Below, in pieces: positions 1-7,263 of a stretch of 18,120 bases of DNA. The stretch's first letter is position 1, and every line of letters begins with the position of its first letter. Under the pieces are notes generated by a model. The model saw nothing but the letters and a program-made list of their open reading frames with translations. It was not told where the DNA came from and ran no database searches. The position numbers and the translations under genes were made by a program. This stretch comes from DAOTXL01 sp034434895 (lineage in GTDB: Bacteria > Chloroflexota > Anaerolineae > JAAYZQ01): NCBI GenBank assembly GCA_034434895.1, contig DAOTYI010000033.1:1-18120 (forward strand), read 5' to 3'.

Positions 1-353
1 CCGGTAGCCGCGGCGGCCTGGACAAAGTCGGTGCTGTCCACCTCGAACACCAGGCCGCAGACCACACACACCAGGTGCGAATGCCCATCCCGGCCATCCA
101 GTTCATAATGGTGATGTTCGTCGTCCAGGTGCAGTTCGCGTACCACGCCGGTTTCTTTCAGGGTGTTCAGGGTGCGGTACACCGTTGCCAGGCTGAGCCG
201 GGGTTCTCGCCGTCGCCCCCGCTCATAGATGTCATGGGCATCCAGGTGGCCGCCACCCTGGGCCAGGATATCCAGGACCAGCCGGCGTTGAGGCGTGATC
301 CGTTTGCCTGCTGCTCGCAGGCGGCGCTCACCACTGATCGCCAGGTCGTTCAT
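1..353 (-). CDS. Fur-family metal-responsive regulator (C-terminus cut off by window)
   Basis: The visible 117 residues begin MNDLAISGERRLRAAGKRIT. They show the Fur winged-helix DNA-binding domain (TPQRR near residue 20, LATVYRTLNTL near residues 55-65) followed by the start of the dimerisation domain with a metal-site cluster (DEHHHYEL, then HSHLVCVVCG). The HxHLVCxxC pattern is typical of the family and gives the first Cys pair of the structural zinc site. The ATG is preceded by GAGAGGGG three bases upstream. The family represses metal-uptake or oxidative-stress genes when bound to Fe, Zn or Mn. Fur, Zur and PerR cannot be told apart here because the C-terminus is missing. A promoter and Fur-box-like operator lie directly upstream, so autoregulation is likely (inference). 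Family assignment is firm; the metal is unknown. Confidence 0.93.
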   Translation of the reverse strand, partial: MNDLAISGERRLRAAGKRITPQRRLVLDILAQGGGHLDAHDIYERGRRREPRLSLATVYRTLNTLKETGVVRELHLDDEHHHYELDGRDGHSHLVCVVCGLVFEVDSTDFVQAAAAT

Positions 354-383
354 CTGCCCCTCTCTTTCCCCACCATGTGCAAA

Positions 384-398
384 TGAGAACCATTCACA
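384..398. promoter_or_regulatory. Fur-box-like operator upstream of the Fur-family gene
   Basis: TGAGAACCATTCACA fits the 7-1-7 Fur-family inverted repeat (TGATAATnATTATCA) at about 10 of 14 arm positions. It sits just downstream of the -10 box at 404-409, so it would overlap the transcription start and block RNA polymerase. The placement supports negative autoregulation; binding itself is inferred. Confidence 0.55.
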
Positions 399-403
399 AT
401 AAT

Positions 404-432
404 ATGATAGCCCAAATCCAGCCATCTGTCAA
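404..432 (-). promoter_or_regulatory. Sigma-70-type promoter of the Fur-family gene
   Basis: On the minus strand TTGACA (427-432) and TATCAT (404-409) are separated by exactly 17 bp. The -35 is perfect and the -10 matches TATAAT at 5 of 6 bases. The predicted start near 397 leaves a 5' UTR of about 44 nt before the ATG at 353. Confidence 0.75.
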
Positions 433-452
433 ATTGTGGGACATGGTAGATG

Positions 453-478
453 GCCGGGCGCTGACGCGCAGGCCCGGC
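453..478 (-). terminator. GC-rich hairpin after prfA, possible terminator
   Basis: GCCGGGC (453-459) and GCCCGGC (472-478) form a 7-bp perfect stem with a 12-nt loop, 16 nt past the prfA stop. No T-run follows on the minus strand, so intrinsic termination is uncertain. It may only stabilise the mRNA 3' end. Confidence 0.35.
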
Positions 479-494
479 AGGTCAGATAAGCCCC

Positions 495-1565
495 CTACGT
501 GCCGAGCGCCTGCAACCGCTCTGCCTGGTCGGTGGTCGCCAGTTCATCCAGGATCTCGTCCAGGTCGCCGTTGATAATGCTTTCCAGACGATAGAGAGTC
601 AGGCCGATACGGTGATCGGTGACCCGGTTCTGGGGATAGTTGTAGGTCCGGATCTTTTCGCTGCGCTCGCCCGACCCGACCTGCAGGCGGCGTTCCTCTC
701 CCCGTTCGGCTCGCCGTCGCTCCTCTTCCCTCTCGTACAACCGGGCGCGGAGCACGGCCATGGCCCGCTCCTTGTTCTGGGTCTGGCTGCGCTCGCTCTC
801 ACAGGAAACGACGATGCCACTGGGTTTGTGGGTGATACGTACCGCCGTGGCGTTCTTTTGCATGTGCTGTCCGCCTGGCCCCGACGAGCCGTAGACATCT
901 ATGTGCAGGTCGGCGGGATCGATCTCGATCTCTACCTCTTCAATTTCGGGCAGCACGGCAACCGTCGCCGTCGAGGTATGAATGCGGCCCTGAGCTTCGG
1001 TGAGCGGCACACGCTGCACGCGATGCACGCCACTTTCATACTTGAGCCGCGAGTAGGCTCCCTTGCCCTTCACCTCGAAAATGATCTCTTTGTACCCCCC
1101 GACGCCGGTATCGTGAAAGCTGAGGAGATCGGTTTTCCAGCCCCGGGCTTCGGCGTAGCGGGTATACATGCGGTACAGGTCCGCAGCAAAAAGGCCGGCC
1201 TCATCGCCCCCGGTCCCGGCCCGGATCTCCATAATGACGTTCTTCTCGTCGCGGGGGTCCGTGGGCAGGAGCAGGAGGCGCATCTGGTCGTACAGTCCGT
1301 CCATCTCCCTCTCGATGCGGGCAATCTCCTGCTCCGCCAGACTGCGCATGTCCGCATCTTCTTCGACTTCCATCAGTTCGCGGGCGTCGGCCAGTTCCTT
1401 CTCCAGCGCCCTGTAACGACGGTAAACCTGCACCAGCTCCTCGATCTCGGCCTGCTCGCGGGCATACTCAGCCAGCCGGACATGGTCGGCGACCACTTCC
1501 GGATCGGCCATCAGCCGGTTCAGTTCTTCATATCGCTTTTCAATCAGTTGAACTTTGTCCAGCAT
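495..1565 (-). CDS. prfA: Peptide chain release factor 1
   Basis: This 356-aa protein recognises UAA and UAG in the ribosomal A site and triggers peptide release. The N-terminal helical domain (residues ~1-100) is rich in charged heptads. The stop-recognition PxT motif appears as PLT in RVPLTEAQGRIHTS, where PAT or PVT is more usual. The catalytic loop GSSGPGGQHMQKNATAVRIT carries the universal GGQ whose Gln is methylated by PrmC. The length is normal for RF1. The ATG at 1565 has only a weak Shine-Dalgarno (GATGG) but lies about 22 nt from the predicted transcription start. The usual partner prmC is not adjacent: the next gene downstream is the Fur-family regulator, which has its own promoter. 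Identification is secure. Confidence 0.98.
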   Translation of the reverse strand: MLDKVQLIEKRYEELNRLMADPEVVADHVRLAEYAREQAEIEELVQVYRRYRALEKELADARELMEVEEDADMRSLAEQEIARIEREMDGLYDQMRLLLLPTDPRDEKNVIMEIRAGTGGDEAGLFAADLYRMYTRYAEARGWKTDLLSFHDTGVGGYKEIIFEVKGKGAYSRLKYESGVHRVQRVPLTEAQGRIHTSTATVAVLPEIEEVEIEIDPADLHIDVYGSSGPGGQHMQKNATAVRITHKPSGIVVSCESERSQTQNKERAMAVLRARLYEREEERRRAERGEERRLQVGSGERSEKIRTYNYPQNRVTDHRIGLTLYRLESIINGDLDEILDELATTDQAERLQALGT

Positions 1566-1594
1566 ATTCGACCATCAATTCAGAAATCCCCCTC

Positions 1595-1623
1595 ATCATA
1601 AGGCAAAACGCACATGACGTCAA
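1595..1623 (-). promoter_or_regulatory. prfA promoter
   Basis: On the minus strand TTGACG (1618-1623) and TATGAT (1595-1600) are separated by 17 bp. Each hexamer matches consensus at 5 of 6 bases. Transcription would start near 1588, about 22 nt before the prfA ATG. Confidence 0.7.
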
Positions 1624-1645
1624 GACTGCCCTGGCGCAACGTCAG

Positions 1646-1959
1646 ACCGGCCCTGGGGTTTCGAAGCAGAACATGGGTGGGGGGCACCCCACTGCTCGGC
1701 GGGGGTCCGTGACCCCGTTGGCATCAAGTTAAAGCGGGCGATTGGAAATCGCACCGGGTAGCCGAAGGCAATGCCATCGGCTACCCGGTCGTCCGCCTGC
1801 GCGGACGGAAGGGTCCACGCCGGTGGATACCTGGCCGCAGGCCCCTGAGTAGGGGCCAGGCGCCGCTCTGCCCCTACTTGAGTCGCTTCACTTGACGCGT
1901 ATGGTCTGTGACCCCCGCCGGTGGGGGGCCGCCGGCTCACATTCGAAAACCGGCCCTGG
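1646..1959. repeat. Hairpin-rich intergenic element bounded by 11-bp direct repeats (MITE-like)
   Basis: This gene-free stretch starts and ends with the same 11-mer, ACCGGCCCTGG (1646-1656 and 1949-1959). Just inside are the inverted 7-mers TTTCGAA (1658-1664) and TTCGAAA (1942-1948). Between them is a train of short perfect hairpins: GGGGTC/GACCCC (1702-1716), GCGATT/AATCGC (1738-1752), a 12-bp stem CCGGGTAGCCGA/TCGGCTACCCGG (1754-1788), GTCCGC/GCGGAC (1791-1806), TCCAC/GTGGA (1814-1827), GGCCCCT/AGGGGCC (1840-1857) and CCCCC/GGGGG (1912-1927). No convincing reading frame occupies it. The layout resembles a small non-autonomous insertion with target duplication, but no family is recognised. 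Confidence 0.5.
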
Positions 1960-1966
1960 ACCCTAC

Positions 1967-1995
1967 TTGCGGCTCTCTCGCACCTGGGGTATAAT
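1967..1995 (+). promoter_or_regulatory. Promoter for the first GT-C-like gene
   Basis: TTGCGG (1967-1972) and a perfect TATAAT (1990-1995) have a 17-bp spacer. The predicted start near 2002 gives a 5' UTR of about 76 nt. The promoter begins just to the right of the hairpin-rich element. Confidence 0.7.
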
Positions 1996-2078
1996 CTCTG
2001 GCAGCCTGTCGGCGAGTCATTGGGGAGCAAAGGCTTGAGCCAGAAGCCGGCAGGCATGGACCGGAACCGGAGTGGGAT

Positions 2079-4520
2079 GTGCGCCAGGCAACGATCTATT
2101 TCATCCTCAGCCTGCTCCTCACCTATCCGCTGTCTCTCCATCTGACTGATGCCGTGGAGGACCGGCAGGATGCGCTGTTGAACGTCTGGATTACGGCCTG
2201 GGATGGGCATCAGCTTCTCAGCGACCCGCTCCATCTATTCGACGCCAACATCTTTGTCCCGTATCGTCGCACCCTGGCCTACTCGGAGCTGCTGCTGGGC
2301 AACGGGTTGCTGGCGTTGCCCATCACCGCCCTCAGCGGCAATCCGGTGTTGGGCTACAACATTGCCCTGCTCCTGTCCTTCACCCTGTCCGGCCTGGGCG
2401 CCTGCCTGCTGGTCGTGCGGTTCACCCGCTCCTCTGGGGCAGGGATGGTGGCCGGGGCCATTTTTGCCTTTTCTGCGTATCGCATGACCAACCTGGCCCA
2501 GGCCCAACTGCTGACCACGCAATGGATGCCCTTTGCCCTGCTGGCCCTGTACCAGCTCATGCACTGTCCCCGTCCTCGCCACCTTGCCGCCTTTGTCCTC
2601 TTCTTCTTCCTACAGGCAGTTTCCTCCTTCTATTATGGATTGCTTCTGTTCATAGCCGTTTCAGGATATTTGATCTGGGAGACTGGCTATCGGATCGGCC
2701 TTGCCCTCAAAGGTCAAAAGATTGGGCACTGGTCGTCGGTCGTCCACCTGTTTCTCGCTTTATGTCTCTTGTCGCTCATCCTCCTGCCCTTTGTCCGGCC
2801 TTACTTTCAAGTGCAACGCGAATTGGGCTTTGAGCGGAGCCTGGCCGACAGCGAGCCGTTCTCGGCCAGCCTGCGCCAATACCTGATGGTGCCGCCGCAC
2901 AGCCTGCTCTACGGGCACCTGTTGCCCAACGACGACACGCCGAGGGCCGGCGGCTATCCGGTGGATGCCCTCTTCCCCGGCTTCACGGCTCTGGCATTGG
3001 CCGCCTGGGGACTGGTGCGCAGCCGGGACCGCACTCGCTGGTTCTTCTTGCTCCTGCTTCTTGCCTCTTGCTGCCTGTCCTTTGGCCCTCGCCTCTATCT
3101 GGCCCCTGGCCAACCGGCTGACCTGGACCTCTCTCTGCCTTACGCCTGGCTCTATGCGATGGTGCCCGGCTTCAAAGCCCTGCGCGCCCCGGTCCGCTTC
3201 GATGCGCTGGTGACACTGGCGCTGGCAGTGCTGGCCGGCTATGGAGTTTCAGAACTCAGGGGGCAGGGGGCAGGAGGCAGGAGGCAGGCCCCCCGTTACC
3301 TGTCCCTGATCACGTGGGGCCTGTTATTGGCTACCTGTCTGGAATCGCTGGTCTGGCCGGCCGCCCGGATTGAGAAGGTGCCGGTGGGCGACGCAGTGCC
3401 GCCTGTCTATCGCTGGCTGGCGGAACAGCCGCCCGGCTCCATCCTTGAGCTGCCGATGGCCTTCACCCCTGGCGGCCCACAGCTCGACTACCAGTATCTG
3501 TCCACCTACCACTGGCATCCCACGCCCGACGGCTACAGCGGCTTTATTCCCCCCAAACATGGCCAGATCGTCTATGAGATGGAACGTTTCCCCTCGGAGC
3601 GGAGTGTGAGCCTGCTCCAGGCGTTGGGGGTGCGCTATCTCCTCCTTCACACCGACCGCTATCCGGCAGGCCATCAGGCCGGGATGCAGGCGGCTCTGGC
3701 TCAGAGCGACGAACTGACGCCGGTGCAACGCTTCGGCGCGGACCAGGTCTATGAGGTCCGGCCACGCTCCTTCGATCCGGCCAGCCTGGCGGTGAGTGGC
3801 TATCTCCCCCCCCACGCGGCTGCCGGCCAGCCGTACACCGCCTATCTCATCGTCATCAACGGTGGCCTGCGCAGCTACGCCCTCCCACCCACCAGCCTGA
3901 TCCGGCCAGCGACCACCTGGGAATGCGCCGACGGCCGCACGACAGGCCAGGTCACGGCCGACCTGCCTCTGGTCACCTCGCCCGCCGGCGGCGCTGCGAT
4001 CATTCCCCTGCCATTGGCCGCGCCGCCGACGCGGGGCACCTGCCGCCTGACCATCGGCGAGCAGGGCGGCCCCCTGGGTGAGTGGGCACTGGACGGGATG
4101 GTGGAGGTTGGCAGCAAGGGGGACGAGGCCTTCCCGGTGCCGGCCCGGCTGGAGTCATGGCAGATGCCCTCTGTCGCTCATCCCGGCGACCCTCTGCCGA
4201 TCCGCCTGACCTGGCGGGCCCTGGGCAAGATTGACGCCTATTACAGTGTTTACGTCAAGCTGCTCGACGCCGGGAGCAACACCCTTGCCGGCTGGGATGG
4301 ACAGCCTGGCAACGGCGCGGCCCCGACCCTGCTGTGGGTGCCGGGCGAAAAGATCGAGGACACGGTCACCCTGACCATCCCCGCCGATACGCCCCCGGGC
4401 GACTATAGCGTCGAAGTGGGCATGTACCGTGCCCAGGACCTGGTCCGCTGCCTGACCCTGGATGCTGACGGTACGCCGTTGGAACGGGTGGAGTTGGGTC
4501 GGGTCCGGGTCGGGCCGTGA
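2079..4520 (+). CDS. Multi-pass membrane protein, GT-C/YfhO-like, with C-terminal beta-sandwich domain
   Basis: The 813-aa protein starts at a GTG with GGAG (2069-2072) six bases upstream; the nearby ATGs are out of frame. Residues 1-20 form the first hydrophobic segment. An acidic first extracytoplasmic loop (VEDRQDALLNVWITAWDGHQ) resembles the EL1 loop of GT-C enzymes that use polyprenyl-linked sugars. Roughly ten further hydrophobic helices run to about residue 420. A soluble region follows (VYRWLAEQPPGSILELPMAF and onward), and a beta-sandwich fills about 560-813, with PGDYSVEVGMYRAQD near the end. The combination suggests surface glycan or glycoprotein assembly, with the sandwich outside the cell. 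No acceptor can be named. A heptamer repeat is embedded near residue 400. It could instead be a non-catalytic YfhO-type protein. Confidence 0.8.
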   Translation: MRQATIYFILSLLLTYPLSLHLTDAVEDRQDALLNVWITAWDGHQLLSDPLHLFDANIFVPYRRTLAYSELLLGNGLLALPITALSGNPVLGYNIALLLSFTLSGLGACLLVVRFTRSSGAGMVAGAIFAFSAYRMTNLAQAQLLTTQWMPFALLALYQLMHCPRPRHLAAFVLFFFLQAVSSFYYGLLLFIAVSGYLIWETGYRIGLALKGQKIGHWSSVVHLFLALCLLSLILLPFVRPYFQVQRELGFERSLADSEPFSASLRQYLMVPPHSLLYGHLLPNDDTPRAGGYPVDALFPGFTALALAAWGLVRSRDRTRWFFLLLLLASCCLSFGPRLYLAPGQPADLDLSLPYAWLYAMVPGFKALRAPVRFDALVTLALAVLAGYGVSELRGQGAGGRRQAPRYLSLITWGLLLATCLESLVWPAARIEKVPVGDAVPPVYRWLAEQPPGSILELPMAFTPGGPQLDYQYLSTYHWHPTPDGYSGFIPPKHGQIVYEMERFPSERSVSLLQALGVRYLLLHTDRYPAGHQAGMQAALAQSDELTPVQRFGADQVYEVRPRSFDPASLAVSGYLPPHAAAGQPYTAYLIVINGGLRSYALPPTSLIRPATTWECADGRTTGQVTADLPLVTSPAGGAAIIPLPLAAPPTRGTCRLTIGEQGGPLGEWALDGMVEVGSKGDEAFPVPARLESWQMPSVAHPGDPLPIRLTWRALGKIDAYYSVYVKLLDAGSNTLAGWDGQPGNGAAPTLLWVPGEKIEDTVTLTIPADTPPGDYSVEVGMYRAQDLVRCLTLDADGTPLERVELGRVRVGP
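3260..3287 (+). repeat. Four tandem heptamers (GRGGCAG) inside the coding sequence
   Basis: The units GGGGCAG, GGGGCAG, GAGGCAG and GAGGCAG follow without gaps. They encode a Gly/Gln/Arg-rich loop between two predicted membrane segments (after LAVLAGYGVSEL and before LITWGLLLATCL). Total length is 28 nt, yet the frame stays open. Heptanucleotide short tandem repeats of this style are known from cyanobacteria and other bacteria. Confidence 0.8.
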
Positions 4521-4536
4521 GATATCGCAATTTGCA

Positions 4537-4565
4537 TTGACACCTGACCGATTTTGGCGTACAAT
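4537..4565 (+). promoter_or_regulatory. Strong promoter for the second GT-C-like gene
   Basis: A perfect TTGACA (4537-4542), a 17-bp spacer and TACAAT (4560-4565) lie 16 bp past the stop of the preceding gene. This is the best promoter in the window. Transcription near 4572 would give a leader of about 390 nt before the GTG at 4966. No factor-independent terminator separates it from the upstream gene. Confidence 0.8.
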
Positions 4566-4590
4566 AGGCGCGCCTGAACGCACGGTCTAG

Positions 4591-4686
4591 ATGAATTGGA
4601 GCAGGCAGGAGGGTGAATTTTGTCTCAGGAATGCATTCCGCACAGCCTGTGGCCGAGCTTTCAGGAATATGATCCGCAAAGCCTGA
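4591..4686 (+). CDS. Possible 31-codon leader ORF built on a duplicated repeat
   Basis: This short frame begins about 19 nt after the predicted transcription start and has no Shine-Dalgarno. It encodes a basic peptide (MNWSRQEGEF at its start) in which LRNAFRTA and FRNMIRKA derive from two direct DNA repeats. It could be a leader peptide, or simply an open frame within a repeat. Expression is unproven. Confidence 0.2.
   Translation: MNWSRQEGEFCLRNAFRTACGRAFRNMIRKA
4625..4685 (+). repeat. Pair of 25-bp direct repeats in the leader
   Basis: The copies are 4625-4649 and 4661-4685, with 36 bp between their starts. Both begin TCAGGAAT and end in AGCCTG, with TCCGCA in the middle; 20 of 25 positions agree. 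They lie in the transcribed leader, upstream of the 27-bp inverted repeat. Confidence 0.7.
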
Positions 4687-4773
4687 ACCTGAAGCGTGAC
4701 GCTGACCTGATCTTGCAACTCCCCACGCTCAGGAGTAAAGTGTGGGATCGCTGAGAGCCAGCCTGAAAAGCTT

Positions 4774-4863
4774 ACCACAAAGACACAAAGGCCACAAAGG
4801 AACACGAAGGAAACGAATAAAAAAACCGCATGGTGCCCTTGGTGTCCTTTGTGTCTTGGCGGT
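4774..4863. repeat. 27-bp imperfect inverted repeat (CACAAAGACACAAAGG type)
   Basis: The left arm (4774-4800) and the reverse complement of the right arm (4837-4863) agree at 23 of 27 positions and share the core AAGACACAAAGG. The 36-bp centre is A-rich (AATAAAAAAACCGC). This sequence type recurs between genes in several environmental bacterial phyla, where it is often mis-annotated as short VFVV-rich proteins. It would fold into a long hairpin in the leader RNA. Origin and mobility are unknown. Confidence 0.75.
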
Positions 4864-4930
4864 TTTCAGACAAGCTCTGACACTTGACCACCGCAGACCT
4901 TCTCAGCCAGGCTTTGCGAGAGAGGAAGTT

Positions 4931-4969
4931 ATGTCACACAGAGAATTGCCGGAGTTGCTGGTGGTGTGA
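4931..4969 (+). CDS. 12-codon leader ORF overlapping the GT-C gene start
   Basis: ATG at 4931 is preceded by GAGAGGAAG, the strongest Shine-Dalgarno of the region. The frame encodes MSHRELPELLVV and stops at TGA 4967-4969, which overlaps the next gene's GTG (4966-4968). The downstream start has only GGAG 11 nt away. Ribosomes ending here could therefore restart in place, which implies translational coupling (inference). Confidence 0.45.
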   Translation: MSHRELPELLVV

Positions 4970-7251
4970 ACCCCATTCGGCGTGTTGGGCTGAAGGCGGC
5001 CGATCAACTGACCTGGATGCTCTGGGCGCCGGCTCTGGCCGGGCTTTTATATCTGGCAGGATTGACCCTCTGGCTGGGGCTGACCGGTCTTTTTTTCCCC
5101 TACCAGCTCGACTATGGCGAGGGGTTTCTGTTGCACCTGGTGAGGGAATGGTCCCAGGGCCGGCCCATCTACAGACCGATCGGGGAGTATCCGCTGGTCA
5201 CGGCTAACTACCCGCCGCTGGACATTGCCCTGGCTGTGGCGCTGACGCCTTTTCTCGGCCTCAGCTACGCTGCCGGTCGGGTGTGGACCCTCCTGGCCAT
5301 CGCCGGGGTGACAGTCCTCATCGCCGCCTGGGTGTGGCGGGAGAGCGGGCGTCGGCTGCCGGCGGTAGCGGCGGCATTGCTGTTTGTCGGTTCGCCCTAC
5401 ATCTATCACTGGGCTCCCCTTTTCCGCGTAGACCTGGTCGGCCTGGCGTTTACCCTGGGCGGCCTGTACCTTGTCCGGCATAGCATCCAGACGGGCCATT
5501 GGGGCCGGTTGTGGCTCGCCGCCCTGCTGTTTGTGGCCGGCCTGTATGCCAAACAATCGTTCCTGTTTGCACCGGCCGCGGCGGTCGCCTGTCTGTTCTT
5601 CTTTGTGGACCGGTGGCAGGCGGTCAAAATGGCCGGTGCGATGGTCGTGCTGGGGGGCGGACTGTTTGTGCTGATGAACAGCCTCACCCACGGCGGCTTC
5701 TGGCAGGGGTTGGTGATCAGCAACATAAACCCTTTCCTCTGGCCCGAATTCTGGAAGCAACTGAGCGACTTTTTCGGGACCTTTGCCATCCTGGCTCTGC
5801 TGACAGCCTGGCAGGCCGTAGAGCGGTTCCTCCTGGAGCGGACCACCCCCTTACGCCAGAAGGTGGGCCTGCTGGACCTCTATCTGATCGCGTCGCTGCC
5901 TGGCCTGTGGTTTGCGGGCAAGGCGGGGGCCTGGGAAAACTATTTTTTCGAGGCGCTGGCTGTTCTCAGCCTCTGCGCCGGCCTGGGACTGGCAGGTTTG
6001 GAACGTCGTAGAAGGTGGCCTTACGGCGTTCTGGCTCCGTTGCTGGTCCTGGCCCAGGTGGCGCTGATGTGGCACACCCCCCACCTGGCCGACCGCTATC
6101 TGCGGCTCACCCGCCAATCCAACCAGGCCATGGCCCCGATCCTGGCCCGCACCCCTGATCCCATCGCTTCGGAGGATATGGGGTTGTTGGTGACCAACGG
6201 CAAGATGCTGGATTATTGCTCATTCCAGTACAGCCAGTTGGCCCGTGCCGGTCGCTGGGATCAGTCGTGGGAGCTGGCCCAGTTGCGGGGCCGCCGTTGG
6301 TCGCTGGTCATTCTGGAGCAGGGCACCCGGCTGGATGTGGACCACTATCAGCGCTTTACCCGCGAGTTTTTGTCTGAACTGGACAGAAACTATCGTCATG
6401 CCGGCACCAGGGGCAGGTACGAACTCTATGAACCGGACCCACTCCAGCATGAGCGGCGGTCTGAATTCGGCGATCAACTGGCGCTGGTGGGTTGGAGCCT
6501 GCACGCCCCCTCGGAGATCGAAGCGGGGGAGACCATCAGCCTGACCGTGGTCTGGCAGGCGCAGCGGAAACTGACGGCCGACTATACCGCCTTTGCCCAC
6601 CTGGTGGATGAGAAAGGGCGCGGTTGGGCCGGCGATGACCATCAGCCCTACGGCGATCTGTATCCCACCCACGCCTGGGGCGCAGGCGAAATGGTGCGCG
6701 ACCTCTTTACCCTGATCGTACCGGCCAACGCGCCACCGGGCCTGTACGACGTCGAAATCGGTTGGTATATCCCCGAGACACAGGAGAGACTCCCGACAGG
6801 CGAAGGCACCACCGTCCGCGTGGCTGTGTTGCCGGTGGGCCAGGAAACCATCGGGCCACAGGCCATGACGCCGCTGGAGGCCCACTTTGGCCCGGCCATC
6901 ACGCTGGAGGGATACACCTGGCAGGCCGGTCCGAAGGCGTTGCAGGTGACCTTGCGCTGGTCGGCCGGCGACTACCCCGACGCCGACTATACCGTCTTTC
7001 TCCACCTGGTCGCCCCCGATAGCGACCAGGCCCTTGCCCAGGGCGATGCCCCTCCTCTGGGGGGGCGCTGGCCGACGTCACTCTGGCGGCCGGGGATGGT
7101 CCTGGACGATCCCCATACCATCCCCCTTCCGCCCAACCTGACGCCGGAAACCTGCCACCTGCTGGTGGGCCTCTACGACCCGACCACCGGTCAGCGCCTG
7201 CCCCTGCCCGACGGCCGCAATGCGCTGCGCCTGTTCCTGAAGGGTGAGTGA
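4966..7251 (+). CDS. GT-C-like membrane glycosyltransferase with two C-terminal beta-sandwich modules
   Basis: The 761-aa protein opens with a membrane segment (WMLWAPALAGLLYLAGLTLW). The loop after it reads YQLDYGEGFLLHLVREW and then NYPPLDIALAVAL, the D/E-bearing first loop and NYPP signature of ArnT/PMT-type GT-C enzymes, which move sugars from polyprenyl-phosphate donors outside the membrane. About ten helices extend to residue ~370. Beyond a short soluble stretch, two related modules (about 495-620 and 630-760) repeat the pattern LxVxWQAxxxxxADYTxFxHLV, then a Trp-x-x-G step and PPGLYDVEIGWY or LLVGLYDPTTGQRLP. The GTG start is supported by overlap with the leader ORF; ATG 5017 is an alternative without a ribosome site. 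It ends 12 bp from the convergent helicase gene. The substrate is unknown. Confidence 0.85.
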   Translation: MNPIRRVGLKAADQLTWMLWAPALAGLLYLAGLTLWLGLTGLFFPYQLDYGEGFLLHLVREWSQGRPIYRPIGEYPLVTANYPPLDIALAVALTPFLGLSYAAGRVWTLLAIAGVTVLIAAWVWRESGRRLPAVAAALLFVGSPYIYHWAPLFRVDLVGLAFTLGGLYLVRHSIQTGHWGRLWLAALLFVAGLYAKQSFLFAPAAAVACLFFFVDRWQAVKMAGAMVVLGGGLFVLMNSLTHGGFWQGLVISNINPFLWPEFWKQLSDFFGTFAILALLTAWQAVERFLLERTTPLRQKVGLLDLYLIASLPGLWFAGKAGAWENYFFEALAVLSLCAGLGLAGLERRRRWPYGVLAPLLVLAQVALMWHTPHLADRYLRLTRQSNQAMAPILARTPDPIASEDMGLLVTNGKMLDYCSFQYSQLARAGRWDQSWELAQLRGRRWSLVILEQGTRLDVDHYQRFTREFLSELDRNYRHAGTRGRYELYEPDPLQHERRSEFGDQLALVGWSLHAPSEIEAGETISLTVVWQAQRKLTADYTAFAHLVDEKGRGWAGDDHQPYGDLYPTHAWGAGEMVRDLFTLIVPANAPPGLYDVEIGWYIPETQERLPTGEGTTVRVAVLPVGQETIGPQAMTPLEAHFGPAITLEGYTWQAGPKALQVTLRWSAGDYPDADYTVFLHLVAPDSDQALAQGDAPPLGGRWPTSLWRPGMVLDDPHTIPLPPNLTPETCHLLVGLYDPTTGQRLPLPDGRNALRLFLKGE

Positions 7252-7263
7252 GGGGTAGAATAT

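Noticed and set aside
612..1601. 329-codon plus-strand frame opposite prfA
   Set aside because: Shadow of a universally conserved gene; no domain recognised.
2003..2078. Possible riboswitch in the 5' UTR of the first GT-C-like gene
   Set aside because: GGGGAGCAAAGGCTTGAGCC faintly recalls a cyclic-di-GMP aptamer, but the remaining conserved blocks are missing.
1620..2234. 204-codon minus-strand frame across the intergenic region
   Set aside because: It covers the hairpin-rich element and the promoter and overlaps the start of the membrane-protein gene; its protein has no recognisable domain.
4587..4805. Minus-strand frame starting MFLCGLCVFVVSFSG
   Set aside because: This is the well-known false protein produced by the CACAAAGACACAAAGG repeat.
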